Shown here piece by piece: positions 43,543 to 52,666 of a stretch of DNA of 64,000 nt. A model generated the notes under the pieces. It did no database searches. It was given only the letters and a program-made list of their open reading frames with translations, and was not told the DNA's origin. Every line of letters begins with the position of its first letter. The first letter of the stretch is position 1. The DNA lies in NCBI GenBank assembly GCA_944383765.1, contig CALWQT010000004.1:62001-126000 (forward strand). The letters are read 5' to 3'. The position numbers and the translations under genes were made by a program. The DNA is from an uncultured Lachnospiraceae bacterium. Its GTDB lineage: Bacteria; Bacillota; Clostridia; Lachnospirales; Lachnospiraceae.

Positions 43543-44682
43543 ATGAGAATGAAAACATTGGTTGCGTGGGGATTAGCATCAGTAATGGTTGCCGGAGCCC
43601 TGAGCGGATGTGGAGGCGGAACCGGAACTGCTACTTCGGGAGAAGGTTCTGAGGGAGAGAAAAAATATGAATTGACGGTATCTGGAATCGGTGGAAGCTT
43701 AAACTGGCTCCCTATTTATGTGGCACAGCAGGAAGGCTATTTTGACGAAGCAGGGCTGACAATTTCTGAGCAGCTGTTTACTAATGGTCCGGTTCAGATG
43801 GAATCCCTTTCTGCAGACGGATGGGATCTTGGCTGCACTGGCATCGGTGGTGTGTTTGCCGGAGCCCTTGGATATGATGCAGTGATCCTGGGAGCAAGTA
43901 ATACAGATGACGGTACTCAGGTGGTATTCACCAGAAATGATTCTGATATTGTAGCGGCAGGTCAGGGGAATAATACACTGAGCGATGAGATTTATGGAAC
44001 AGCAGATACCTGGAAAGGAAAATCTGTACTGTGTAATACAGGCAGTGTAACCCAGTATGTATTTGTAAAAACGCTGGAAGGCTTTGGCCTGACTCAGCAG
44101 GATGTGAAATTTGTTGCCATGGATCCGGCTACTGCATATAGCGCATTTATTGCCGGTGAAGGTGATGCGTGTGTATTAACAGGAAGCGGCGGTACTTTTA
44201 AAATGATGAATGAGCCGGACAAGTATACAGCAGTTTCCAGCGGCCCATTGGTAGATTCCGGACTTATGTGTCATTTTGTTGCCAACAAAAACAGCTATGC
44301 AGATCCGGAAAAGTATGAGGCTATGAAAGTATTTATGAAAGAATACTTCAGAGCGATGGATTGGATCAGAGAGAATCCGGATCAGGCAGTAGAGTACTGC
44401 ATGGCTATGAATGATGAGAACGGAAGTTCCATGGATGAAGAAACCACAAAAATGTATGTGTCAGCAGATACCTACTTTACTCTGGAAGAAGCATGCCAGA
44501 TGATGGAAGAAAAAGCAGAAGGCAGTGAGAATTCTGTTATGGAGCAGAGTATGATGGATGTTCTGGATTTCTTTATTCAGTGCGGTAATTATGCAGAAGG
44601 AGATCTGGAGAAATTCCAGGGTCATACGGACTCTAAGCTTCTGAATGAAGTGCTTGCAGAGTCTCAGTCCAGTGCAGAATAA
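43543..44682 (+). CDS. NitT/TauT-type ABC substrate-binding lipoprotein
   Basis: The 379-residue lipoprotein has a lipobox LSGC (residues 20-23) and a type II periplasmic-binding fold of the SsuA/NMT1 family: SLNWLPIYVAQQEGYFDEAGL near the start, then ADGWDLGCTGIGG, GKSVLCNTGSVTQYV and ALINGVFAG-like segments. Such proteins recognise sulfonates, taurine, thiamin precursors, nitrate and other small acids. Start at the ATG at 43543. First gene of the operon, it feeds the permeases and ATPases that follow. The ligand is not readable from sequence. Confidence 0.9.
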   Translation: MRMKTLVAWGLASVMVAGALSGCGGGTGTATSGEGSEGEKKYELTVSGIGGSLNWLPIYVAQQEGYFDEAGLTISEQLFTNGPVQMESLSADGWDLGCTGIGGVFAGALGYDAVILGASNTDDGTQVVFTRNDSDIVAAGQGNNTLSDEIYGTADTWKGKSVLCNTGSVTQYVFVKTLEGFGLTQQDVKFVAMDPATAYSAFIAGEGDACVLTGSGGTFKMMNEPDKYTAVSSGPLVDSGLMCHFVANKNSYADPEKYEAMKVFMKEYFRAMDWIRENPDQAVEYCMAMNDENGSSMDEETTKMYVSADTYFTLEEACQMMEEKAEGSENSVMEQSMMDVLDFFIQCGNYAEGDLEKFQGHTDSKLLNEVLAESQSSAE

Positions 44683-44710
44683 GGGAATCATTGATAAAGG
44701 AGAATGAATT

Positions 44711-45544
44711 ATGACAGCTGATAAACAGAAGCTGGAAGCCAAATGGTCTGCATATAAGGAAACTCAGAAACGTGAAAACAGGAAATACCTGCTGCTCAGT
44801 GCAGCAGGTATCCTCACTGTTCTGACTCTGTGGCAGGCTGTGGTAATGATGGGATTGGTAGATTCCAAACTGCTTCCACCCCCTACCGTAGTTTTACAGA
44901 CATTGATGGATAAGATATACAGCACAGTTCCGGATGGCAACACACTTGGCACAAATATCATTGCTAGTTTGAAGGTGGCTCTTTCCGGATTTTTTGTAGC
45001 AATTATCATTGGGGTTCCACTGGGACTTTTAATGGGATGGTGGACTTATGCAGATAGATTTATTCGTCCCATTTTTGAATTGGTACGTCCGGTTCCGCCG
45101 ATTGCGTGGATTCCTCTGGTAGTAGTATGGATGGGCGTAGGTCTGAAGGCAAAAGCACTGATTATTTTCTTTACTGCTTTTGTTCCCTGTGTTATCAATT
45201 CCTATACGGGAATCAAACTGACCAGCCAGGTGCTGATTGACGTATCACGAACTTTCGGAGCGCCTAACTGGTTGATTTTCTGGAAAATCGGAATCCCGTC
45301 CTCCCTTCCCATGGTGTTTGCCGGAATCCGGGTGGCTTTGGGAAATTCCTGGTCTACCCTGGTAGCAGCGGAAATGCTGGCGGCCAGCGCCGGATTAGGA
45401 TATATGATCCAGATTGGACGTACAGTGGCAAGACCGGATATCGTGATTGTAGGTATGGTGGTAATTGGTGCGATTGGGGCAATTCTTTCATCAATCTTAT
45501 CCCGTTGTGAGAAATATTTCCTTCGTTGGAAAGTAAACCGTTAG
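44711..45544 (+). CDS. NitT/TauT-type ABC permease subunit 1
   Basis: The 277-residue permease has a cytoplasmic Lys/Arg-rich start, six membrane spans and the family's coupling signature EAA-like loop: FGAPNWLIFWKIGIPSSLPMVFAGIR. The middle segment RPVPPIAWIPLVVVWMGVGL is typical of SsuC/TauC permeases. Twenty-eight bases after the binding protein. A second, diverged permease follows, so the channel is likely heterodimeric. Confidence 0.94.
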   Translation: MTADKQKLEAKWSAYKETQKRENRKYLLLSAAGILTVLTLWQAVVMMGLVDSKLLPPPTVVLQTLMDKIYSTVPDGNTLGTNIIASLKVALSGFFVAIIIGVPLGLLMGWWTYADRFIRPIFELVRPVPPIAWIPLVVVWMGVGLKAKALIIFFTAFVPCVINSYTGIKLTSQVLIDVSRTFGAPNWLIFWKIGIPSSLPMVFAGIRVALGNSWSTLVAAEMLAASAGLGYMIQIGRTVARPDIVIVGMVVIGAIGAILSSILSRCEKYFLRWKVNR

Positions 45545-45554
45545 GAGGACAGGT

Positions 45555-46343
45555 ATGGATAGCATGAGCAGCAAACAAAAAACAATCAGAACCGTGCTGT
45601 ACTGGGGTCTTCCTGTACTGGCGGTAGTTCTGATCATAATAGGGTGGATCTCTTTTTCTTCCAGTAATCCGGATCTGATGCCGACACCCTTAGATGTATG
45701 GGAACGTTTTATCCGTACATTTACCAGACCAGTGGCAAAAACTACATTGATCGGTCATGCATGGGCCAGTTTACGGCGAGTACTGATTGCTCTCTTTATT
45801 GCCTGGGCGTTTGGTATTGGCTTTGGTATCCTGATTGGATGGAACAGGGCTGCCAGGGCATTTTTCGGAAGCATTTTTGAGGTAATCCGTCCGATTCCAC
45901 CTATTGCGTGGATTCCCATTGTGATCATGTGGTTTGGAATTGGAGAATTTCCTAAGGTACTTCTGGTATTTATTGGAACTTTCGTACCGTTGGTAATCAA
46001 TACTTCTGCCGGAATTGAAATGGTGGATAAGATCAATATCCATGTGGGAAGGATTTTCGGAGGAAACGATAAACAGATCTTAAAAGAAATCGTAATTCCT
46101 ACAGCTCTTCCGTCTATTTTTGCCGGAATCAGAACTTCTGTAAGTTCTGGATGGACTACGGTTCTGGCGGCAGAGATGATGGGGGCTCAGCAGGGACTGG
46201 GATCACTGGTTACCAGAGGATGGCAGGGAAGTGACCTGTCACTGGTACTGGTAGCGGTAATCACTATCGCCATAATAGGAGCGCTTCTGGCAGTTATTTT
46301 ACAAAAACTGGAAAAGGTGGTATGTCCATGGAACAACAAGTAA
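45555..46343 (+). CDS. NitT/TauT-type ABC permease subunit 2
   Basis: The 262-residue permease is homologous to subunit 1 but clearly different. It has six spans, the RPIPPIAWIPIVIMWFGIGE segment and the coupling loop FGGNDKQILKEIVIPTALPSIFAGIR. It begins 10 bases after subunit 1 and overlaps the first ATPase gene at its 3' end. TauC/SsuC importers normally use a homodimer of one permease; two paralogous permeases match the presence of two ATPases. Confidence 0.94.
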   Translation: MDSMSSKQKTIRTVLYWGLPVLAVVLIIIGWISFSSSNPDLMPTPLDVWERFIRTFTRPVAKTTLIGHAWASLRRVLIALFIAWAFGIGFGILIGWNRAARAFFGSIFEVIRPIPPIAWIPIVIMWFGIGEFPKVLLVFIGTFVPLVINTSAGIEMVDKINIHVGRIFGGNDKQILKEIVIPTALPSIFAGIRTSVSSGWTTVLAAEMMGAQQGLGSLVTRGWQGSDLSLVLVAVITIAIIGALLAVILQKLEKVVCPWNNK

Positions 46344-47089
46344 AAAGACTGGAAATACGTCATCTGTCCAAAACTTTTTTTTCTCAGAAAGGGTATTTTA
46401 CAGCGATTGATGATGTGAGTTTTGATGTATATGATGGAGAATTTCTGGTAATTCTGGGACCTGGCCGGTGTGGGAAAACAGTTATGTTGAATATTATTGC
46501 CGGTGTGGAAGAGGCGACAGAAGGTCAGATTATCTATAACGGAAAAGAATGGAAAGGTCTGAACCCGGAGATCGGAATGGTATTTCAGAAACTGGCTCTT
46601 ATGTCTTTTAAGACGGTTATTGAAAATGTGGAGCTGGCATTGAAATTCCGCGGTATGAAGAAAGAAGAAAGACGGGAGATTGCCAGACACTACATCAAGC
46701 TGGTAGGGTTGGAAGGCTTTGAAAATTACTATCCCAGACAGTTGTCAGGAGGTATGCAGCAGCGTGTGGGAATTGCAAGAGCGTATGCAGCCAATCCGAA
46801 ACTTCTAATTATGGATGAACCCTTTGGAAAGCTGGATGCACAGACCAGATATCAGATGCAGGAAGATCTGCTGAAGATTTGGGAAAAGGAAAAAAGAACG
46901 ATTATTTTTGTAACTAATAACATAGAAGAGGCGTGCTATCTGGGAGATCGAATCATTCTTCTGAGCGATTGTCCTGCCAGAGTAAAAGAGGTATATCCCA
47001 TTGATATTTCCCGTCCAAGGGATATGGTCAGCAAGGAGTTCCTGGATTTGCGTACGGTTATTTCTGATAATACGGACTTGTCTATTTAA
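46322..47089 (+). CDS. ABC ATPase A, with degenerate Walker A and H-loop
   Basis: The 255-residue ATPase of the SsuB/TauB type starts at ATG 46322 or 46328, inside the end of the permease gene. Walker A is GPGRCGKT (46-53), with Arg49 in place of the second conserved Gly. The Q-loop is VFQKLALM, the signature LSGGMQQ at 141-147 is canonical, Walker B is LLIMDEPF, the D-loop FGKLD. The H-loop reads VTNN with Asn199 where the catalytic His is expected. Its own ATP-binding half thus looks impaired, while its signature can serve the partner. The partner is ATPase B, encoded next. Confidence 0.92.
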   Translation: MSMEQQVKRLEIRHLSKTFFSQKGYFTAIDDVSFDVYDGEFLVILGPGRCGKTVMLNIIAGVEEATEGQIIYNGKEWKGLNPEIGMVFQKLALMSFKTVIENVELALKFRGMKKEERREIARHYIKLVGLEGFENYYPRQLSGGMQQRVGIARAYAANPKLLIMDEPFGKLDAQTRYQMQEDLLKIWEKEKRTIIFVTNNIEEACYLGDRIILLSDCPARVKEVYPIDISRPRDMVSKEFLDLRTVISDNTDLSI

Positions 47090-47107
47090 GTGCGGGAGGA
47101 GAAAGAT

Positions 47108-47863
47108 ATGCCAGATAATGAAAACAGACCAGTGAAAGTAGAAGTAAAAAATCTGACAAAGCGCTTCGGAGATCTGCTGGTCCTTGATGATATGTCGTTT
47201 AACATTCGCAAAGGAGAGTTCGTGTGCGTGGTTGGTCCTACGGGATGTGGGAAGTCTACCTTCTTAAACTGCCTTACCAGGATCCATATGCCATCAGCAG
47301 GAGATATTTACATAGATGGGGTTCCGGCGAATCCTAGAAAACATAATATTTCTTTCGTATTTCAGGAACCCAGTGCGTTGCCCTGGCAGACAGTGGAACA
47401 GAATATCTCTTACGGATTGAAAATTAAAAAAGTTCCCCAGGATGAAATTAATCGGAGGGTGAACCAGATCCTGGACCTAATGGGACTGCAGGAGAGCAGA
47501 AAAGCGTATCCGGGAGAATTGTCTGTTTCAGCAGAACAGAGAATCATTATTGGAAGGTCGTTTGCCATGCAGCCGGATCTTTTGCTGATGGATGAGCCAT
47601 ATGGTCAGATGGATGTAAAAATGAGATTTTATCTGGAGGATGAGGTGATTCGCCTGTGGAAAGAACTGGGAAGTACGGTAATCTTTATTACCCACAACAT
47701 CGAAGAGGCAGTTTACCTGGCGGAGAAAGTTCTTATACTGACGAATAAACCGGCAAAGATCAAGGAAGAGGTATATATTGATCTGCCGAGGCCGAGGGAT
47801 ATCACATCTCCGGAATTTATCCATTACAGAAACTATATTACCGATAAGATTAAATGGTGGTAA
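47108..47863 (+). CDS. ABC ATPase B, with degenerate signature motif
   Basis: The 251-residue ATPase starts at ATG 47108, behind GGGAGGA. Walker A is GPTGCGKS (43-50), the Q-loop FVFQEPSALPW, Walker B LLLMDEPY and the H-loop ITHN with His196: a full catalytic set. In contrast the signature reads LSVSAEQ at 138-144 instead of LSGGxxQ, and the D-loop is YGQMD. Pairing with ATPase A would give one site with all canonical elements and one with all three degenerate ones. Confidence 0.93.
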   Translation: MPDNENRPVKVEVKNLTKRFGDLLVLDDMSFNIRKGEFVCVVGPTGCGKSTFLNCLTRIHMPSAGDIYIDGVPANPRKHNISFVFQEPSALPWQTVEQNISYGLKIKKVPQDEINRRVNQILDLMGLQESRKAYPGELSVSAEQRIIIGRSFAMQPDLLLMDEPYGQMDVKMRFYLEDEVIRLWKELGSTVIFITHNIEEAVYLAEKVLILTNKPAKIKEEVYIDLPRPRDITSPEFIHYRNYITDKIKWW

Positions 47864-47876
47864 ATGGGAGGCAAAC

Positions 47877-48671
47877 ATGGGAAAACGCTTGGAAGGTAAG
47901 GTAGCCGTTGTCACAGGTGCGGCCAGAGGAATTGGTTTTGGTATTGCAAAGAAATATGTGGAAGAAGGCGCAAAAGTATTGCTTGCTGACGTTCTGGATT
48001 GTGGAAAAGAATCAGCCGAAAAGTTGGGAGAGTCAGGGGAATTTTATAAAATTGATCTGAAAAGCCGTGATGCCATCTTTGCAATGATGGACTATGTCCA
48101 TGAGAAGTATGGGAAGATTGATATCTTAGTCAATTGTGCAGGAATTGCCAGACCATGTCCAAGTCTGAAACTTTCAGAAGAAGTTCTGGATGAAGTGATT
48201 GATATTAACATGAAAGCGCCTTTCTTCTGTTGCCAGGCGGCAGGAAGATATATGAAGAAAGATGGAGGAGGAAGTATTGTAAATATTTCTTCCGGAAATA
48301 CCAGAATGATCAATGTGGGCCGTCTGCCCTATGGAATCACAAAAGGAGCCGTCAATCTGATGACAGAACAGCTGGGAGCAGAATGGGCAATATACGGTAT
48401 AAAAGTGAATGCAATCGCACCTGGCTGGATCCGGACAGAAATGGTAGAAACACCGCTGAAAAAAGGAATCTTAAATGCAGACGAAATTCTTTCGGTATCT
48501 CCGGTAGAGCGGTTCGGAAAAGTGGAGGAAATAGCCAATCTGGCTTGTTTCCTTGCTTGCGAAGAGTCGGATTATATTGTGGGTCAGGTGATTTTTGCAG
48601 ATGGAGGCTGGAATTTAGGAATTATGCCTAATGCTTTAAACTACATCAAAGAGAATGACAAGGAGGATTAA
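47877..48671 (+). CDS. Short-chain dehydrogenase/reductase
   Basis: The 264-residue classical SDR has the cofactor motif TGAARGIGFGI (residues 13-23), the NCAGIA motif, the catalytic Ser in NISSGNT and the catalytic Tyr-x3-Lys in LPYGITKGA, ending with the GQVIFADGGWN segment. Asp after the second strand (LLADV) suggests a preference for NAD(H). It starts at ATG 47877, 13 bases after ATPase B; an in-frame extension to 47778 lies within it. Its likely substrate is a sugar, polyol or sugar acid of this operon. Confidence 0.94.
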   Translation: MGKRLEGKVAVVTGAARGIGFGIAKKYVEEGAKVLLADVLDCGKESAEKLGESGEFYKIDLKSRDAIFAMMDYVHEKYGKIDILVNCAGIARPCPSLKLSEEVLDEVIDINMKAPFFCCQAAGRYMKKDGGGSIVNISSGNTRMINVGRLPYGITKGAVNLMTEQLGAEWAIYGIKVNAIAPGWIRTEMVETPLKKGILNADEILSVSPVERFGKVEEIANLACFLACEESDYIVGQVIFADGGWNLGIMPNALNYIKENDKED

Positions 48672-48672
48672 T

Positions 48673-49689
48673 ATGAACGTATTGTGTATACAGGAACCTG
48701 GAAAACTGGAAATGAAAGAGTTCCCCATGCCGGAGCTTCAGCCGGGACAGGCAATCGTTAAAATGGAAATGTGTGGAATCTGTGGATCGGATGTAACGGC
48801 ATATAGAGGTGTCAATCCTACTATGAAATATCCGATTAACGGATTAGGCCATGAAGGCGTAGGTGTGGTAGTGGCAGTAGGCGAAAACCCGGATGGGATC
48901 AAAGAAGGAGACCGTGTTGCCCTGGAACCTTATGTTCCCTGTCTGAAATGCCATATGTGTGCGGCGGAACGTTATAACAACTGTGCAGACCTGCATGTCT
49001 GCGGAGTCCATAAAGATGGAATGATGGCAGAATATTTCCTTCACCCTACCAGACAGTGTTTTAAGATTCCGGATGATATGTCATTTCTTCATGCAGCTCT
49101 GGTAGAGCCGTTTACGATTGGACTTCATGGAGCGACCAGAGCCAGAGTATCGGCAGGGGAACATGTAGTAGTTTTTGGAGCCGGTGTAATCGGCCTTATG
49201 GCTTCTTTTGCCTGCATCAATTATGGGGCTACTCCGATTTTGGTGGATATTATTCAGGAAAGACTGGAAGAAGCAAAAGAGATGGGGATTCCCTATGTGT
49301 TCAATTCTAAAAATGGCGGTGTAGAAGAATACTTGAAAGAAGTGACCGGCGGAAAAATGCCAGAGGCGATGATTGATTGTACAGGAGCCCCTGTGATTCT
49401 GGAAAATATGCACAATTATGTATGCCATGGCGGAAGAATTGCGCTGGTAGGATGGCCTCATAATCCAGTAGCAATCAATACTGTTCGGCTGATGCAGAAA
49501 GAGATTGATGTGCTGCCGTCCAGAAACTCCAACAAAAAATTCCCGGAAGCCATCAGGCTGATTCACGAAGGAAAACTTCCGGTAGATGCGCTGATCACAA
49601 AGACCTGTCGTCTGGAAGAAGTAGAAGACGTGATCAAGGATATGGCAGCCAATCCGGCGGATTATCTGAAGGTAGTAGTGGAAATGTAA
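48673..49689 (+). CDS. Zinc-dependent medium-chain dehydrogenase (sugar acid/polyol type)
   Basis: The 338-residue enzyme of the sorbitol/threonine dehydrogenase group has the catalytic zinc ligands CGICGSD and GLGHEGVG, the structural zinc cluster of four cysteines in CLKCHMCAAERYNNC, and the NAD fold with FGAGVIGLM. The IDVLPSRNSNKKFPEAI segment and overall pattern are reminiscent of E. coli LgoD (L-galactonate 5-dehydrogenase), from memory only. It begins one base after the SDR stop. Two dehydrogenases in tandem could epimerise or isomerise a hydroxyl group by oxidation and reduction. Confidence 0.93.
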   Translation: MNVLCIQEPGKLEMKEFPMPELQPGQAIVKMEMCGICGSDVTAYRGVNPTMKYPINGLGHEGVGVVVAVGENPDGIKEGDRVALEPYVPCLKCHMCAAERYNNCADLHVCGVHKDGMMAEYFLHPTRQCFKIPDDMSFLHAALVEPFTIGLHGATRARVSAGEHVVVFGAGVIGLMASFACINYGATPILVDIIQERLEEAKEMGIPYVFNSKNGGVEEYLKEVTGGKMPEAMIDCTGAPVILENMHNYVCHGGRIALVGWPHNPVAINTVRLMQKEIDVLPSRNSNKKFPEAIRLIHEGKLPVDALITKTCRLEEVEDVIKDMAANPADYLKVVVEM

Positions 49690-49706
49690 AACAGGAGGAC
49701 AGAACC

Positions 49707-50561
49707 ATGCTGGTAACAAGCTTTGAAATGCTGGAAAAAGCATACCATGGACATTATGCAGTTCCTGCTATCAATACTCAGGGTGGAACCTATGATATTA
49801 TACGGGCAATCTGTGTGGCGGCAGAAGAAATGAAGTCACCGGTAATTCTGGCCCATTATGTCAATACCGGAGAATATTCCGGTCATGATTGGTTTTTTGA
49901 AACAGCGAAATGGATGGCGAACAAGGTTTCTGTTCCGGTAGCAGTCCATCTGGATCACGGCGACAGTTTTGAACGATGTATGGAAATGCTGAAAATTGGT
50001 TTTACCTCTATTATGTATGATGGTTCTGCTTATTCCGTAGAGGAAAATGCAGCAAGAACGGAAGAGGTGGCAAAGGTATGCCGGGCATTTGGGGTTCCTT
50101 TGGAAGCGGAAATTGGTGAACTAGCCAGGCTGGATGACCAGGGTCATGCAATGGGTTGCTCCAATATCGCAGATCCGGAGGTTGTAAAACGGTATCTGGA
50201 ACTTTGTCATCCAGATTCTCTTGCTATTGGTATTGGAAACGCTCATGGATTTTATAAAGGTCCGGTGGATATCCGAGTGGAAGTTCTGGAGCAGTGCCGG
50301 GGATTTACAGATATTCCATTTGTACTTCATGGCTGTACAGGAATGGATGAGGCTTTGATTCAAAGGGCAATTCGGGCTGGCGTGGCAAAGATTAATTTTG
50401 GAACGCAGGTAAGATGCCAGTTTGTAGAATACCTGAAGGAAGGGCTGGCGGAAGGAAAAGATGAAGGGCACGCCTGGAAACTGTCCAGATATGCAGAAGA
50501 GCGGCTGAGAAGAGATATCAAAGAAATTATCAGGCTGGCAGGTTCTCAGGGCAGAGCGTAG
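49707..50561 (+). CDS. Class II ketose-bisphosphate aldolase, short type (aldolase 1)
   Basis: The 284-residue zinc aldolase is of the GatY/KbaY/FbaA-short type. Zinc-ligand motifs are visible: HLDHGDSFERC, EAEIGELARL, GNAHGFYKG and VLHGCTG, followed by AKINFGTQVRCQF, the phosphate loop. The conserved second-His loop differs from the usual FBA pattern (ELARLDDQG instead of GGxED). It would cleave a ketose (bis)phosphate to DHAP and an aldehyde. The operon holds a second, longer class II aldolase; the two probably have different substrates. Confidence 0.92.
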   Translation: MLVTSFEMLEKAYHGHYAVPAINTQGGTYDIIRAICVAAEEMKSPVILAHYVNTGEYSGHDWFFETAKWMANKVSVPVAVHLDHGDSFERCMEMLKIGFTSIMYDGSAYSVEENAARTEEVAKVCRAFGVPLEAEIGELARLDDQGHAMGCSNIADPEVVKRYLELCHPDSLAIGIGNAHGFYKGPVDIRVEVLEQCRGFTDIPFVLHGCTGMDEALIQRAIRAGVAKINFGTQVRCQFVEYLKEGLAEGKDEGHAWKLSRYAEERLRRDIKEIIRLAGSQGRA

Positions 50562-50579
50562 AGCAGGAGGCTTATCACA

Positions 50580-51473
50580 ATGATCATACAACTTCAGAAT
50601 GACCAGGCAGTTGCCTGTATTGACACTATGGGAGCACAGCTCATATCTCTGAAAGACCAGGCAGGTCTGGAGTACATCTGGCAGAGAGATCCGGATATCT
50701 GGAAAAACTGTTCCCCTATCTTATTTCCCATTGTGGGTAACTTAAGAGACGGAAAAACCAGGATAAACGGAAGCGAATATGAGATTGAAAAGCATGGTCC
50801 CTGCAAGACGCTGGAATTTCAGGTGGTTTCCGCTGATGAAAGAGAAACTGTGTTTTCTCTGACTCAGGATAGATTTCCGGAAGGGACCTATCCGTATGAG
50901 TTTGAGCTGAGGGTTCGGTATCGTCTGGAAGGCAGCAGGCTGACCGCCGCTCTGGAGGTGGAAAACAGGGACAAAGACAGTATCTGGTATTGTCTGGGAT
51001 TCCATACAGGATTCCGGTGCCCTCTCAACGAGGAAGAAAAGTTTGAGGATTATTATCTGGAATTTCTGGAGGAGCAGAAATATGGATACCGGAGATATGA
51101 TGTGGAACGTCTGGAGTTCGATATGTCGAAAGAATATCCATTTCCGGGAAAGGATGGGCTCAGGATTCCGCTGACAAGAGAACTGTTTGCCAATGATGCT
51201 TTCTGGTTTGACCATCCGTCTTCCAAAAGCGTTTCTCTGAAATCTGAAAAAGGAGAGAAGGGCGTTCAGGTAGATTATGAAGATTTTGATACCGTAGCTT
51301 TCTGGACACAGACGAGAGAAGATGCGGCATTTTTGTGTATAGAACCATGGAATGGGTCAGCCGTATGTTCCGATGAGGATAATGAATTTATTCATAAAAA
51401 TCATATCAGAAAACTGGAAACAGGAAAAACAGCAGTTTATACCATGACGGTTCATCTGTTAGGAAACAGGTGA
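50580..51473 (+). CDS. Aldose 1-epimerase family protein (LacX-like)
   Basis: The 297-residue protein has the galactose mutarotase beta-sandwich: GAQLISLKDQAGLEYIWQRD at the start, FPIVGNLRDGKTRINGSEYE, a GFHTGFRCPL segment bearing the catalytic His, and CIEPWNGSAV with the catalytic Glu near the end. This pattern is that of LacX-type members. It interconverts anomers of an aldose and so suggests that the pathway includes a hemiacetal sugar. It lies between the two aldolase genes, with 18-base gaps on both sides. Confidence 0.9.
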   Translation: MIIQLQNDQAVACIDTMGAQLISLKDQAGLEYIWQRDPDIWKNCSPILFPIVGNLRDGKTRINGSEYEIEKHGPCKTLEFQVVSADERETVFSLTQDRFPEGTYPYEFELRVRYRLEGSRLTAALEVENRDKDSIWYCLGFHTGFRCPLNEEEKFEDYYLEFLEEQKYGYRRYDVERLEFDMSKEYPFPGKDGLRIPLTRELFANDAFWFDHPSSKSVSLKSEKGEKGVQVDYEDFDTVAFWTQTREDAAFLCIEPWNGSAVCSDEDNEFIHKNHIRKLETGKTAVYTMTVHLLGNR

Positions 51474-51491
51474 TAGGAAAGGAAAAGAATT

Positions 51492-52649
51492 ATGGGATTG
51501 GTATCATTAAAACCGATTATAGATGCGGCTTTGGATCACGGGTATGGCCAGGGAGCATTCAATGTGAATGCAGTGGCACAGGCCAAAGCTGTGATAGAAG
51601 TTCATGAAATGTTTCGGGCTCCGGCAGTGCTTCAGGGCGCTGATCTGGCCAATGGATTTATGGGTGGCTGTGTGGATTTTAAAAATGCCACGCTGGAAGA
51701 TAAGAAAAAAGGTGCGAAACTGATTGCGGATGCGGTCAGGAAATATGGAGAAAACGCCAGTATTCCTGTCGTACTGCATTTGGACCATGGAAGAGATTTT
51801 GATTCCTGTAAGGCAGCCATTGATGGTGGGTATACTTCGGTCATGATCGACGGTTCCTCTCTGGAATTTGATGAAAATGTGGAACTGACCAGAGAAGTGG
51901 TGAAATACGCCCACGAAAGAGGTGTAAGCGTGGAAGGTGAACTGGGAGTCCTGGCAGGAGTGGAAGACCATGTATTTGCCAGCAATTCCACATATACCAA
52001 CCCGCTGAAAGCAGTGGAATTTTTCAAAAAGACAGGAGTGGATGCCCTGGCTATTTCTTATGGAACCATGCATGGGGCATCCAAAGGAAAAGATGTAAAG
52101 CTGAGAAGGCAGATTCCCATCGCCATCAGAGAGTGCCTGAATCATGAAGGAATCCGGGGAGGACTGGTTTCCCATGGATCGTCTACAGTGCCGAAATACA
52201 TTGTGGATGAGATTAACGGGCTGGGAGGCAATATCCAGAATGCTTATGGAATTTCCATGAGTGAACTGAAAGAGGCTATCAGCTGCGGTATCAATAAGAT
52301 CAATGTGGATACGGATATCCGTCTGGCTGTAACCAGAAATATGAAAGAAATGTTCGCACAGAAGCCGGAACTTTGCAGCAGTCCATCCATAGGAAAGGTA
52401 CATGAACTTCTGGAAAGCTATAAAGACCAGTTTGATCCCAGAGTATTTCTTCCACCGGTTATGGATACGGTTATGTACGGAACCATACCGGATGATGATG
52501 TGGCACAACTGATGAACTGTGTGGAACGGGGAGTAAAAGAAGCGGTAGGAACCCTGATCGTTCAGTTTGGTGCTTATGGAAAGGCACCGTTGGTAAAACA
52601 GACGTCATTGGAAGAAATGAAACAATATTATAAGAACGCAGGATTATAA
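51492..52649 (+). CDS. Class II ketose-bisphosphate aldolase, long type (aldolase 2)
   Basis: The 385-residue zinc aldolase has the motifs VVLHLDHGRDFDSC, EGELGVLAGVED, TMHGASKG, GLVSHGSST and INKINVDTDIRLAVTR, all in the expected order. It is about 100 residues longer than aldolase 1, with a C-terminal helical extension, and their sequences differ throughout. The glutamate of the EGELG motif and the Val-Glu-Asp end match fructose-bisphosphate aldolase more closely than aldolase 1 does. It precedes the PfkA-family gene by 17 bases. Confidence 0.93.
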   Translation: MGLVSLKPIIDAALDHGYGQGAFNVNAVAQAKAVIEVHEMFRAPAVLQGADLANGFMGGCVDFKNATLEDKKKGAKLIADAVRKYGENASIPVVLHLDHGRDFDSCKAAIDGGYTSVMIDGSSLEFDENVELTREVVKYAHERGVSVEGELGVLAGVEDHVFASNSTYTNPLKAVEFFKKTGVDALAISYGTMHGASKGKDVKLRRQIPIAIRECLNHEGIRGGLVSHGSSTVPKYIVDEINGLGGNIQNAYGISMSELKEAISCGINKINVDTDIRLAVTRNMKEMFAQKPELCSSPSIGKVHELLESYKDQFDPRVFLPPVMDTVMYGTIPDDDVAQLMNCVERGVKEAVGTLIVQFGAYGKAPLVKQTSLEEMKQYYKNAGL

Positions 52650-52666
52650 CGTTCTAAGGAGGAAAC

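Noticed and set aside
51507..52508. Open frame of 333 codons on the minus strand opposite aldolase 2
   Set aside because: It has no ribosome site or recognisable domain, and the plus-strand aldolase explains the region fully. It is a shadow of its codon bias.
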